DNA of 34,108 bases from Hymenobacter sp. H14-R3 (lineage in GTDB: Bacteria > Bacteroidota > Bacteroidia > Cytophagales > Hymenobacteraceae). How positions within the stretch are numbered: position 1 is the first letter of the stretch; every line of letters begins with the position of its first letter. Where the stretch lies: NCBI RefSeq assembly GCF_030063445.1, contig NZ_JASITD010000037.1, positions 1 through 34,108 of the forward strand, written 5' to 3'. The notes under the pieces are model-generated. The model was not told where the DNA came from, did not search any database, and saw only the letters and a program-made list of their open reading frames with translations. This document shows, one piece after another, positions 1-7,138 of this stretch. The translations under genes and the position numbers were made by a program.

Positions 1-76
1 CGGCCAGGCGCAGGGCTTCGGCCCGGAAGGCGGCATCGTAACGCCGACGTTTAGTAGGTGGGGGGCTGTCTTTCAT
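1..76 (-). CDS. IS3-type transposase OrfA, N-terminus only
   Basis: Only the first 25 codons are present; the rest is cut by the window edge. They begin MKDSPPPTKRRRYDAAF and continue with RAEALRLA. This basic stretch followed by the start of a helix-turn-helix is the usual opening of IS3-family OrfA proteins, which bind the element's terminal repeats and are joined to OrfB by frameshifting. The start is the ATG at 74-76. The assignment rests on this short stretch alone, so another HTH transposase family is possible. Confidence 0.55.
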   Translation of the reverse strand, partial: MKDSPPPTKRRRYDAAFRAEALRLA

Positions 77-127
77 GAAGTTGGAAAGTTAAGGCCCTAT
101 TCTGTCCAGATTTACTCGACCACCTCA
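1..127 (-). mobile_element. End of an insertion sequence, IS3-like (partial)
   Basis: The left edge holds the start of a transposase gene reading leftward, plus a short leader of about 50 bp to its right. Read on the minus strand, the leader begins with TGAGGTGGTCGAGT and runs into a TGGACA motif. IS3-family elements usually begin with TG and carry orfA about 40-60 bp inside. The exact boundary is inferred, because the other terminus and the target duplication lie outside the window. If the boundary is right, the element begins exactly at the stop codon of the neighbouring M61 peptidase gene (TGA, 125-127). Confidence 0.4.
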
Positions 128-1861
128 GTATTCCCACTTTAGCCACTTTTGGAAGCCAGCACGCTGAGTCTCGTCTGCCTCCGCCATCTTCTCAATAGCG
201 TAGTGCTGACCGAACGTTACACCCGGCTGGGCCACTAGTTCTACTAGCAGCAGTCGGTTCTGGCGGAACACGGCTACCTCGTAGAGCGCGGCTTCGGTGC
301 TGAGCAGGCTTTGCAAGTTCATATCGACGCGGCGGCCGTTGATGGCCACTAGCTCATCGTCGGCGGTGAGGGCGGCGGCGGCCGGCGAGCCGGGCCAGAT
401 GTAGGTGACCTCCGTGCGCTCGTTCTTGACCACCGTGCGGAAGCCAAACGTGCCCTCCGAGGCCGACGCATTCTCGGCCACCAGCAACTGGCAGCCTACG
501 GTGTGCAGCGCCCGGTCGAGGGGCTCCTGCAAGGGCGCGGTGCCGTTGATAAACTTATCGAAGTACACCTGCATTTTGCGGCCGGCTACCTCGCCCACAA
601 TGCGGGCGTAATCCTCGTCGGTGTAGCCGATGCCAGTTTTGCCAAAGTCGTCGTAGAGGCGGCGCATCACGTCGTCGAGGCTGCGGGCGTGGCCGTGCAG
701 CTGCCGGATGGTGAGGTCGAGCAGTAGCGCCGCCAGCGCGCCCTTGTGGTACACCGATACTTTGCGGTCGGGCACGCCGGGCTTGTAGCCATCAAGCCAG
801 AGGTCCATGCTGGCATCGGCCAGGCTCAGGTTTTGGCCGCCCGCATCGTCGTAGTGCTTGCGCAGCACGCCATTCAGCTCCTCAAAGTACTGGGCCGGGG
901 TGCGCACGCGGCTGCGGGTCAGCAGGTAATCACCGTAGTAAGTCGTGACGCCCTCAGCGACGTAACAGGTGCGGAAATAATTTTCGCGGGCGTAATCATA
1001 GGGCTGCATTTCGGCCGGCCGAATGGCCTTTATGTTCCAGGTATGAAACAGCTCGTGGCAGCTCACGCCCAGCAGCTCTTTGTAGAGCGCCTCGTGCATC
1101 AGCAGCTCGGCGGGGCCCAGCGTGATAACCGTCGAGTTGTGGTGCTCTACGCCGTGGTAGTGCTTGTAGGGTAAAAACTGGTTAAGGAAGTGATAGTCAG
1201 CCACTGGGAAGCCACCAAATAGCGCAAGCTGCTCCTCCGAAAATGCCTTGAAATCGGCCAGCAACCGGGGCCAGTCCAGCCGTGCTTCCTCGCCCTGGGC
1301 CCACACGTGGAAGGGCCGCCCGCCCGCCTCGTACTGCTGGTGCTGAATGGTGGGGCTGGCAATGAGCGGCGCATCTGCCAGCTGGTCGAAGTTGCTGGCT
1401 TGTAGGGTGTTGGGGATATTTTGCGGGAGGCCACAGGCCAGGCGCCAGTCGGCGGGCAGGTCCAGGGTGAGCTGGCACGGCGCATCCTGCTGGCCCTCAG
1501 CGTACAGGAGAGCCTGCACGGGGTTGAGGTACAGCTGCGTAGCATCGAGCCACGAGCCGCCGGCGTCCATTTGGTGGGCGTAGAAATTGTAGCGCACCCG
1601 CACGCTGCGGCCAGCCGCGCCGGGCACCTCCCAGCGGTCCTTGGTGGTTTTGCGGTAGGGCAGGGGCTCGTCGGTTTCGGCGTCGCTCACCTCTACGCGC
1701 TGAATCTTCTGAGCAAAGTTCTGCAACTCATAGCGGCCTGGCCGCCAGGCGGGTAGCTGCAAGGCCAGCGGCTCGGTGGCCTCGGCGGGCACCTCCACCA
1801 TAAGCTGGACCTGGAGGTAGAAAGTGAGCGGATTTTCGAACGAAACGTGGTAGTAAGTCAT
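125..1861 (-). CDS. M61 family metallopeptidase (glycyl aminopeptidase type) with PDZ domain
   Basis: This is a predicted zinc aminopeptidase of family M61, whose members release N-terminal glycine or other small residues. The zinc site is visible as HELFH (H269, E270, H273), followed by TWN, with a likely third ligand at E303 in an AEGVTTYY segment, as in the family. Residues about 1-170 form the beta-rich N-terminal domain and about 170-430 the thermolysin-like catalytic domain. About 450-560 is a PDZ domain (IWPGSPAAAA followed by a DDELVAING turn). No signal peptide is obvious, so it is probably cytoplasmic or exported by an unusual route. At 578 residues it is about normal length. The TGA stop coincides with the presumed IS end, so the native C-terminus may have been slightly altered. 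Confidence 0.88.
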   Translation of the reverse strand: MTYYHVSFENPLTFYLQVQLMVEVPAEATEPLALQLPAWRPGRYELQNFAQKIQRVEVSDAETDEPLPYRKTTKDRWEVPGAAGRSVRVRYNFYAHQMDAGGSWLDATQLYLNPVQALLYAEGQQDAPCQLTLDLPADWRLACGLPQNIPNTLQASNFDQLADAPLIASPTIQHQQYEAGGRPFHVWAQGEEARLDWPRLLADFKAFSEEQLALFGGFPVADYHFLNQFLPYKHYHGVEHHNSTVITLGPAELLMHEALYKELLGVSCHELFHTWNIKAIRPAEMQPYDYARENYFRTCYVAEGVTTYYGDYLLTRSRVRTPAQYFEELNGVLRKHYDDAGGQNLSLADASMDLWLDGYKPGVPDRKVSVYHKGALAALLLDLTIRQLHGHARSLDDVMRRLYDDFGKTGIGYTDEDYARIVGEVAGRKMQVYFDKFINGTAPLQEPLDRALHTVGCQLLVAENASASEGTFGFRTVVKNERTEVTYIWPGSPAAAALTADDELVAINGRRVDMNLQSLLSTEAALYEVAVFRQNRLLLVELVAQPGVTFGQHYAIEKMAEADETQRAGFQKWLKWEY

Positions 1862-2043
1862 GGAGCAGTTGCAAAGTGACTAGCAATGTAGAAACTGAAT
1901 CGAAGGTGAACGTAGCCAGCGGCCCGCCGCTTGCGGTGGGTGGCCAGCCGGGGCAAAGGTCTTGCCCAAACCCTGCCAATACCGGCGTTTACGGCCAGCT
2001 AAGGCAGGTGGTGGCCCACCGATTTTCATTCATAATTCAGCCC

Positions 2044-2074
2044 TTGCTATTGTAAAACTGAATTCGTACCTTTG
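2044..2074 (+). promoter_or_regulatory. rpmH promoter (Bacteroidetes type)
   Basis: A TACCTTTG -7 element (2067-2074) lies 20 nt downstream of TTG (2044-2046), matching the Bacteroidetes primary-sigma consensus. Transcription should start near 2081, about 20 nt before the rpmH ATG. A 7-bp dyad, AATTCAG (2034-2040) and CTGAATT (2058-2064), brackets the space between the two elements and could be an operator. Confidence 0.65.
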
Positions 2075-2101
2075 CCGGCCCAACTCGCAATTTGACCGGA
2101 C

Positions 2102-2260
2102 ATGAAACGTACCTATCAACCCTCGCAGCGCAAGCGCCGCAACAAGCACGGTTTCCGCAACCGTATGGAAACCGCAAACGGCCGTAACGTACTGGCTCGT
2201 CGCCGTGCCAAAGGCCGCAAGCGCCTCACCGTATCGGACGAAGGCCGTCATAAGCGCTAG
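2102..2260 (+). CDS. rpmH: 50S ribosomal protein L34
   Basis: This 52-residue, highly basic protein begins MKRTYQPSQRKRRNKHGF, the invariant opening of bacterial L34, and continues with the NGRNVLARRRAKGRKRL core. L34 is a component of the large ribosomal subunit. It has its own strong upstream promoter and is followed by rnpA, the standard bacterial arrangement. The length is normal for the family and the assignment is secure. Confidence 0.98.
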   Translation: MKRTYQPSQRKRRNKHGFRNRMETANGRNVLARRRAKGRKRLTVSDEGRHKR

Positions 2261-2306
2261 TACCTTAAGCTGTTAGCGCGTAGCTGATGGCTCTTGGCTA
2301 GCAGGT

Positions 2307-2371
2307 AGCCGCATTGTTGGGGTTGGTGATTTTCTGGTTTTGCCAGAAGTCACTACCGCCACAATGCGGCT
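2307..2371 (+). repeat. Long hairpin between rpmH and rnpA
   Basis: AGCCGCATTGT (2307-2317) is the exact reverse complement of ACAATGCGGCT (2361-2371). Inside it a second imperfect stem forms from TTCTGG and CCAGAA. The structure would form in the rpmH-rnpA transcript, just before the rnpA GTG. It has no T-run of the normal kind directly behind it, so it looks more like a processing, attenuation or stability element than a full terminator. Confidence 0.55.
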
Positions 2372-2391
2372 TCGCTATTTCTAAAAAAAAC

Positions 2392-2829
2392 GTGAACGAG
2401 CTACTCGCTACCAGCCTCCCGCCCGCCGCTGCCCGCAAGTACACCTTCCCCAAGGCGGAGCACTTGTGCAGCAAAAAGCGCATCGAGCAGCTTTTTAATC
2501 GGCGCAATCCGTCGGTGGGCGTGTACCCGCTGCGCCTTACCTGGGTGGTAGCCCCAGCCCGCACCGCGGCCCCGCCTGAGGTGCTCATTACGGTGCCCAA
2601 GCGTGCGTTTAAGCGGGCCGTGGACCGCAACCGCCTCAAGCGTCTGGTACGCGAGGCCTACCGCCTGAATAAACACCTGCTCACGGAAGCCGAAAACGGC
2701 CACCCGGTGGCACAATTGGGTATTCTTTACACTGGCAAAGAAAAAAGTGAGTTGCCGCTGGTAGAAAAAAAATTAATTTCTGGGTTGAATCGTTTGCTGG
2801 CAGAACCGGCGGTGCAACCCGCGCCGTAG
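2392..2829 (+). CDS. rnpA: Ribonuclease P protein component
   Basis: This is the protein subunit of RNase P, which helps the catalytic RNA bind precursor tRNAs while the 5' leader is removed. The signature RNRLKRLVREAYR (the RNR motif) is clear in the middle of the protein, preceded by the VPKRAFKRAVD strand. I chose the GTG at 2392 (145 residues) over an in-frame TTG at 2314, because the upstream extension would be translated from the intergenic hairpin and lies outside the family's normal start. It sits 131 nt downstream of rpmH and is probably co-transcribed with it. Confidence 0.93.
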   Translation: MNELLATSLPPAAARKYTFPKAEHLCSKKRIEQLFNRRNPSVGVYPLRLTWVVAPARTAAPPEVLITVPKRAFKRAVDRNRLKRLVREAYRLNKHLLTEAENGHPVAQLGILYTGKEKSELPLVEKKLISGLNRLLAEPAVQPAP

Positions 2830-2841
2830 TTTCGGATATCC

Positions 2842-2853
2842 TCCTCATGAGGA
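2842..2853. repeat. 12-bp perfect palindrome
   Basis: TCCTCATGAGGA is a perfect palindrome in the 103-nt gap between rnpA and the protease gene. It could be a regulator site or may be chance; no T-run follows. Confidence 0.3.
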
Positions 2854-2932
2854 ATGGGAAGCAGCAGGTTGCGTAGCGCCACTGGGTGCATGCGGCTTCG
2901 GGCTTCCTTATTCTTCATTATCTTTCTGCACG

Positions 2933-4630
2933 ATGACAAACCGCACCAAACTACTCGCTACCCTGGGCCTCGGCGCGCTCGGCCTCGTCAGCTTCCGGGC
3001 GGCGTCCGACAGCGAGCGGTACTTTGAGATTGCCAAAAACCTCGACATTTTCGCCACCCTGTTTAAGGAGGTGAACACGTACTACGTGGACGAGATTACC
3101 CCTGGCAAGCTGGTGAAAACGGGCATCGACGGTATGTTGAAATCGCTGGACCCGTATACCAACTACATCCCGGAGGACGATATTGAAGACTTTCGTACCC
3201 TCACCACCGGGCAGTACGGCGGCATTGGTGCGGTGGTAGTCAAGCGCAACGGCAAAACGGTGGTGCAGAGCGCCTACGAAGGCTACCCGGCCCAAAAAGC
3301 GGGCCTGCTGCCCGGCGATGAAATCCTGACTATCAACAACATCAATGTTGATAAGAAGACGAATGCCGACATCAGCAAGCTGCTTAAGGGCCAGGCCAAT
3401 TCGATAGCCAAGCTAATGGTGACGCGCTACGGCCAGGACAAGCCAGTGCAAATCGACATTACCCGCGATAAAATTCAGGTTGACAACGTGCCGTATTACG
3501 GCATGCTGACCAGTGATATCGGCTACTTTCAGCTGGGCGGTTTCACCATGGATGCGGGCCGCGAGGTGCGCAACGCCGTGCTAAAGCTCAAGGAAAAGGG
3601 CGCGAAGAAACTGATATTTGATATTCGCGACAACCCCGGCGGCTTGCTGAACGAGGCGGTCAATATATCTAATCTATTTGTAGACAAGGGATTAGATGTA
3701 GTGAGCACCAAGGGCAAGGTGACCGAGTGGAACAAAACCTACAAGGCCCTCGACGTACCGCTCGATACCCAGATACCGATTGCCATTATCACGAGCAACC
3801 GCTCGGCCTCGGCCTCGGAAATTGTGTCGGGTGTGTTGCAGGATTACGACCGCGCCGTGCTGGTAGGTGAGCGCACCTTTGGCAAGGGCCTCGTGCAGGC
3901 CACCCGGCCGCTGAGCTACAACTCGCAGCTGAAGGTGACCACGGCCAAGTACTACATCCCCAGCGGCCGCTGCATTCAGGAAATCGACTACTCGCACCGC
4001 GCCGACGATGGCGCGCTGAGCAAGTTTCCGGATTCGCTGCGCACGGCCTTCAAAACCCAGGCTGGTCGCACCGTATACGACGGCGGCGGCGTAGCCCCCG
4101 ATATTGACGTGCAAGACCGCGAGATTGCCGATATCACCCGCGTGCTCATCCAGAAAAGCTACCTCTTCGACTACGCCACCCGCTATCGCTCGGAGCACGC
4201 CACCATTGCGCCCGCCCGCGACTTTAAACTCTTAGATGCTGATTACCAGAAGTTTGTAATTTACCTGCAAGGTAAGAACATGGCCTACAGCACTGACGCC
4301 GAGCGCTCGCTCACCGACCTCACCAAAAAGGTGAAGGAAGAAAAGCACTACGACGACGTGAAGCTGGAGTTGGATGCCATCAAGCGCAAGGTGGCCGCCA
4401 ACAAAACCAACGACTTACAGCGCTTCAAACCCGAAATCCGGGAGTTGCTGGAGGAGGAAATTGCCTCTCGCTACTACTACGAGAAGGGCCGCACCGAAGC
4501 CGGCTTCAACGACGACCCCAACATCCAGGCGGCCGTGGCGGTCCTCAACGACCCCAACCGCTACGCTGCGCTGCTGAAGCCGGGCGGCCGGGCCGCCAGC
4601 GCTACCAAGTCGGCGGGGACGGCGAAGTAG
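2933..4630 (+). CDS. S41 family C-terminal processing peptidase (CtpA/Prc type)
   Basis: This is a serine protease of family S41 that trims or degrades envelope proteins from the C-terminus. Residues 5-22 form an uncleaved or lipidless N-terminal membrane/signal segment. A PDZ domain spans about 85-165 (YGGIGAVV, GYPAQKAGLLPGDEI). The catalytic domain spans about 190-370, with the catalytic Ser293 in RSASASE and Lys318 in TFGKGLVQ, 25 residues apart as in the family. The C-terminal 170 residues are a helical extension seen in Bacteroidetes homologues. At 565 residues it is normal for this group. A strong terminator follows the stop codon. Confidence 0.93.
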   Translation: MTNRTKLLATLGLGALGLVSFRAASDSERYFEIAKNLDIFATLFKEVNTYYVDEITPGKLVKTGIDGMLKSLDPYTNYIPEDDIEDFRTLTTGQYGGIGAVVVKRNGKTVVQSAYEGYPAQKAGLLPGDEILTINNINVDKKTNADISKLLKGQANSIAKLMVTRYGQDKPVQIDITRDKIQVDNVPYYGMLTSDIGYFQLGGFTMDAGREVRNAVLKLKEKGAKKLIFDIRDNPGGLLNEAVNISNLFVDKGLDVVSTKGKVTEWNKTYKALDVPLDTQIPIAIITSNRSASASEIVSGVLQDYDRAVLVGERTFGKGLVQATRPLSYNSQLKVTTAKYYIPSGRCIQEIDYSHRADDGALSKFPDSLRTAFKTQAGRTVYDGGGVAPDIDVQDREIADITRVLIQKSYLFDYATRYRSEHATIAPARDFKLLDADYQKFVIYLQGKNMAYSTDAERSLTDLTKKVKEEKHYDDVKLELDAIKRKVAANKTNDLQRFKPEIRELLEEEIASRYYYEKGRTEAGFNDDPNIQAAVAVLNDPNRYAALLKPGGRAASATKSAGTAK

Positions 4631-4646
4631 CTTGTAATGAAAAAAG

Positions 4647-4676
4647 AAAAGCAGACCAAAACGGTCTGCTTTTTTT
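4647..4676 (+). terminator. Rho-independent terminator after the S41 protease gene
   Basis: An 8-bp perfect stem, AGCAGACC (4650-4657) and GGTCTGCT (4663-4670), has a 5-nt loop and is followed by six T's. It closes the protease transcript 17 nt after the stop codon. The next gene's first possible ATG begins directly behind the T-run. Confidence 0.88.
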
Positions 4677-5306
4677 ATGTGCTATATGAAAAACAGAAAA
4701 GAAGTTATTACGAAACTTATCAATCAGGTTAGTATTCTGGAAGGCACAGCTGATTCGTATGATGACTTATTAGAAATTCATAAATCCGAAAAGCTTTGGA
4801 CAGAAATTTCTAATAAATTAGAAAAAATTGGGACAGAGCCAGCTAAAAGCAGAGCAACGTTTATCCGTGAGCAAACAGTTGATAATTTCGACCTAAATCG
4901 CGAAGAATGGGGTATCCCTAATTTTGCGGAGGATTTAGTAAGATATGAGGATTTCGAAAATGGCTTTCTTTGGAGATTCCGTGCGCACACAACCTCTTGG
5001 TCTGAAAATCAATATGCTGACCAATGGTTCTACACTTCGCTGGAGGCTAGAAGCGTCAGGCGATACGAGTTTTGGGACTGCGACGAAGGGCCAGACAAAA
5101 TGGACTTATGCTTTGAAGGGGACTATAAAGCAATCCTGCAACAGCTTTTAGCCGCTCGCATTTACGAAGTCCTTATCAGTCCTGTGTTTTCTACTGAAGA
5201 ACTAACGGAGTACATAGCCAAGTTTTCTGAGGATGAAGAAGACTACATGTTAGAAGATATAATAGAAGATTATATCAGCCGAAATCCAAACTACAAGCCT
5301 TCTTGA
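4677..5306 (+). CDS. Hypothetical protein, AT-rich orphan
   Basis: I do not recognise this family. It encodes about 209 residues, or 206 if the ATG at 4686 is used. It is acidic, with no signal peptide and no membrane segment. The N-terminal 60 residues are likely helical, a tryptophan- and aromatic-rich centre follows (WRFRAHTTSW, DQWFYTSLEA, RRYEFWDCDE), and the tail is very acidic (about 180-205). The base composition is far more AT-rich than every neighbour, which suggests recent acquisition. It starts immediately behind a terminator T-run and has no visible promoter of the usual type, so expression is uncertain. It converges on hldD with a 7-nt gap that contains a 10-bp palindrome. Small acidic proteins of this kind are sometimes immunity proteins, but nothing here proves that. 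Confidence 0.7.
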   Translation: MCYMKNRKEVITKLINQVSILEGTADSYDDLLEIHKSEKLWTEISNKLEKIGTEPAKSRATFIREQTVDNFDLNREEWGIPNFAEDLVRYEDFENGFLWRFRAHTTSWSENQYADQWFYTSLEARSVRRYEFWDCDEGPDKMDLCFEGDYKAILQQLLAARIYEVLISPVFSTEELTEYIAKFSEDEEDYMLEDIIEDYISRNPNYKPS

Positions 5307-5313
5307 ACTTAAG

Positions 5314-6282
5314 TTAATAATACGTATTCGGCACCAGGTACTGCTGCACGTAATCCTGAATACCTTGCTCCAGCGAGGCGAATGGTAGCTCGTAGCCGGC
5401 GCTGCGCAGCTTGCGCATGTCGGCCTCGGTGAAGTACTGGTAGGTGTCGCGGATGTCCTCGGGCGTGTCGCGGAACTGGATATTGGCCGGCTGGCCCATC
5501 GCGGTAAATGTGTTGAGCGCCAGGTCTATGAAGGTGCGGGCCTGGCCAGTGCCGAGGTTATATATGCCGGAGTGCGTGCGGTGATTGAGGAAGAAGAAGC
5601 ACACTTCGACCACGTCCTTCACGTAGATGAAGTCGCGCATTTGGCCGCCATCCACGTACTCGGGGTTGTGCGAGCGGAAGAGCTGCATGCTGCCATTTTC
5701 GCGAATCTGGCGGAAGGCGTGCAGGATAACCGAGGCCATGCGGCCCTTGTGGTACTCGTTGGGGCCGTAGACGTTGAAAAACTTGAGGCCAGCCCAGAAA
5801 TAAGGCTGCTCGGCTTGCTGCACGGCCCAGTTGTCGAAGTCGTTTTTGGAGTCGCCGTAGGGGTTGAGGGGCTTGAGCTGGGGCAGCAGGGCATCGCTTT
5901 GGTCGGAGTAGCCGAGGCGGCCGTCGCCGTAGGTGGCGCCGCTGCTGGCGTACACGAGCGGCAGTTGGTAGCGCACGCAGGCCTGCCACATCTGCTTGCT
6001 GTAGTTGAGGTTGAGCACATTGAAGATGGCGGGGTCTTGCTCGGCGGTGTCGGTGCGGGCCCCAAGGTGAAAGACGAACTCCACCTGCTCGTGGTGGGCA
6101 TCGAGCCAGACGAAAAACTCTTCACGGTCTACGTATTCGCGCAGTTTTTTGCCTTGGATATTGGGCAGCTTTTTCTCAATGGCGAAGTTATCGACCACCA
6201 CAATGTCGTTGAAATTGGCGGCGTTGAGGCGGGAGACTAGGCAGCTGGCGATGAAGCCAGCGGCTCCGGTTACGACTATCAT
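5314..6282 (-). CDS. hldD: ADP-L-glycero-D-manno-heptose 6-epimerase
   Basis: This enzyme epimerises ADP-D-glycero-D-manno-heptose to the L-glycero form used in the lipopolysaccharide inner core. The N-terminus carries the Rossmann motif GAAGFIA (6-12), and the active site has the short-chain dehydrogenase pair Tyr142 and Lys146 in NPYGDSK, with Ser113/114 before it. The NVYGPNEYHKGRMAS block is the HldD-specific signature. At 322 residues it is normal length. It is transcribed alone on the minus strand, with a TACCTTTA-like -7 element about 20 nt upstream of the ATG. Confidence 0.95.
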   Translation of the reverse strand: MIVVTGAAGFIASCLVSRLNAANFNDIVVVDNFAIEKKLPNIQGKKLREYVDREEFFVWLDAHHEQVEFVFHLGARTDTAEQDPAIFNVLNLNYSKQMWQACVRYQLPLVYASSGATYGDGRLGYSDQSDALLPQLKPLNPYGDSKNDFDNWAVQQAEQPYFWAGLKFFNVYGPNEYHKGRMASVILHAFRQIRENGSMQLFRSHNPEYVDGGQMRDFIYVKDVVEVCFFFLNHRTHSGIYNLGTGQARTFIDLALNTFTAMGQPANIQFRDTPEDIRDTYQYFTEADMRKLRSAGYELPFASLEQGIQDYVQQYLVPNTYY

Positions 6283-6301
6283 ATCGGGGAGAATTAGGCC
6301 C

Positions 6302-6309
6302 TAAAGGTA
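6302..6309 (-). promoter_or_regulatory. Possible hldD -7 element
   Basis: The minus strand reads TACCTTTA, one base off the TAnnTTTG consensus, 20 nt upstream of the hldD ATG. No convincing TTG lies at the expected -33 position, so this is only a candidate. Confidence 0.35.
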
Positions 6310-6416
6310 CTAAGCCGGGCGGGGCCTGCCGCCGGGGGCGACCTACACAAGCTGGCGTTTTTTACCCCTGGTAAGCCTTTGCCCACCTGGCTTGTTAGCA
6401 AATTGGGCGCGGCGCT

Positions 6417-6476
6417 GGCAGGGGCTGCCGGGCCAGCCCCTGCCGCGTTGGGCAACGCACGAGGCCCCGCCGGGGG
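6417..6476. repeat. Three tandem GC-rich hairpins
   Basis: The first is an 11-bp perfect stem, GGCAGGGGCTG (6417-6427) with CAGCCCCTGCC (6434-6444). The second is GCGTTG with CAACGC (6445-6458). The third is CCCC with GGGG (6465-6475). None is followed by a clear T-run on the plus strand except the short TTTTT near 6482, so a terminator role is uncertain. Confidence 0.5.
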
Positions 6477-6488
6477 TACCGTTTTTCG

Positions 6489-6496
6489 TATATTTG
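6489..6496 (+). promoter_or_regulatory. Possible queD -7 element
   Basis: TATATTTG fits TAnnTTTG, but there is no TTG at the right distance upstream. If used, transcription would start near 6503 and the 6515-6607 inverted repeat would lie in the queD leader RNA. Confidence 0.3.
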
Positions 6497-6514
6497 TTGA
6501 AAAAAAATTAGGAG

Positions 6515-6607
6515 CTGTTAGCTTTTGGCTGTCTACCTGTTCGCTTTCTTAAGCTGGCTAACCCGACGTTGAGCGAACGCTAACAGCTAGCCGCCAAAAG
6601 CTAACAG
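6515..6607 (+). repeat. Nested inverted repeat upstream of queD
   Basis: The outer arms are 15-bp perfect complements: CTGTTAGCTTTTGGC (6515-6529) and GCCAAAAGCTAACAG (6593-6607). An inner pair, GTTCGCT (6539-6545) and AGCGAAC (6572-6578), is nested inside. The right arm ends 7 nt before the queD ATG, so the hairpin could mask the ribosome site. The word AGCTGTTAGC also occurs after rpmH near 2269, which hints at a dispersed repeat. Confidence 0.6.
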
Positions 6608-6614
6608 TTAAAAA

Positions 6615-7028
6615 ATGGTATACGTCAGCCGCCGCGAGCATTTTAATGCCGCCCATAAGCTCTACAACCCCGCTTGGAGCCCGGAGCGCAATGCGGAAGT
6701 ATTTGGCCCTTGCGCCAACGAAAACTGGCACGGCCACAACTACGAAATGATAGTGACCGTGAAAGGCCCGCCCGACCCCGACACCGGCTTCGTGGTAGAC
6801 CTCAAGGCGCTCTCCGACCTGCTGCGCGTGCACATTACCGAGCAGGTAGACCACAAAAACCTCAACCTCGACGTGCCCTTTCTCACAGGCCAGCTGGCCA
6901 GCACCGAAAACCTGGCCATCGCCTTCTGGCAGATTATCGAGCGCGAGCTGCCCGCCATCACCCCGGCCAAGCTGCACTGCGTAAAAATCTACGAAACCCC
7001 CCGCAATGCCGTGGAATACTTCGGCTAA
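6615..7028 (+). CDS. queD: 6-carboxytetrahydropterin synthase / PTPS family protein
   Basis: This small enzyme of the 6-pyruvoyl-tetrahydropterin synthase fold converts 7,8-dihydroneopterin triphosphate to 6-carboxytetrahydropterin on the way to queuosine, or to a related pterin. The zinc ligands are His14 (FNAAH) and His39 and His41 (NWHGHNYE). The catalytic cysteine is Cys33 in GPCANENW. Late glutamates in TENLA and KIYETPRN complete the pattern. At 137 residues it is normal length. The spacing and motif type fit QueD, but a biopterin-type role cannot be excluded from sequence alone. It is followed by lpxB on the same strand. Confidence 0.88.
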   Translation: MVYVSRREHFNAAHKLYNPAWSPERNAEVFGPCANENWHGHNYEMIVTVKGPPDPDTGFVVDLKALSDLLRVHITEQVDHKNLNLDVPFLTGQLASTENLAIAFWQIIERELPAITPAKLHCVKIYETPRNAVEYFG

Positions 7029-7044
7029 CGCCGGAATTAAAAAC

Positions 7045-7129
7045 TAAAAATTATGAATTAAAAATTGCCGGGCGTGCATAAGCTCGCATGCAAGAAAAGT
7101 AATTTTTAATTTTTAATTCATAATTTTTA
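7045..7129. repeat. AT-rich 22-bp inverted repeat between queD and lpxB
   Basis: The arms 7045-7066 and 7108-7129 are perfect 22-nt reverse complements built from AATTAAAAATT-like words around a central TATGAAT. The spacer holds a smaller GCGTGC/GCATGC pairing. The right arm ends about 9 nt before the lpxB ATG. It looks like a simple-sequence intergenic palindrome rather than a standard GC-rich terminator. Confidence 0.65.
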
Positions 7130-7138
7130 ATTGAAAAA

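Larger units (their letters stand above)
6283..6614. other. 332-bp divergent intergenic region rich in hairpins
   Basis: This gap separates divergent hldD and queD. Starting from hldD it holds a weak hldD -7 element, three consecutive GC-rich hairpins (6417-6476), a possible queD -7 element (6489-6496), and a nested inverted repeat (6515-6607) that reaches almost to the queD start. I see no gene in it. Confidence 0.6.

Noticed and set aside
5572..6240. 222-codon plus-strand frame opposite hldD
   Set aside because: Composition is Val/Ala/Gly-rich without motifs, and hldD on the other strand is certain.
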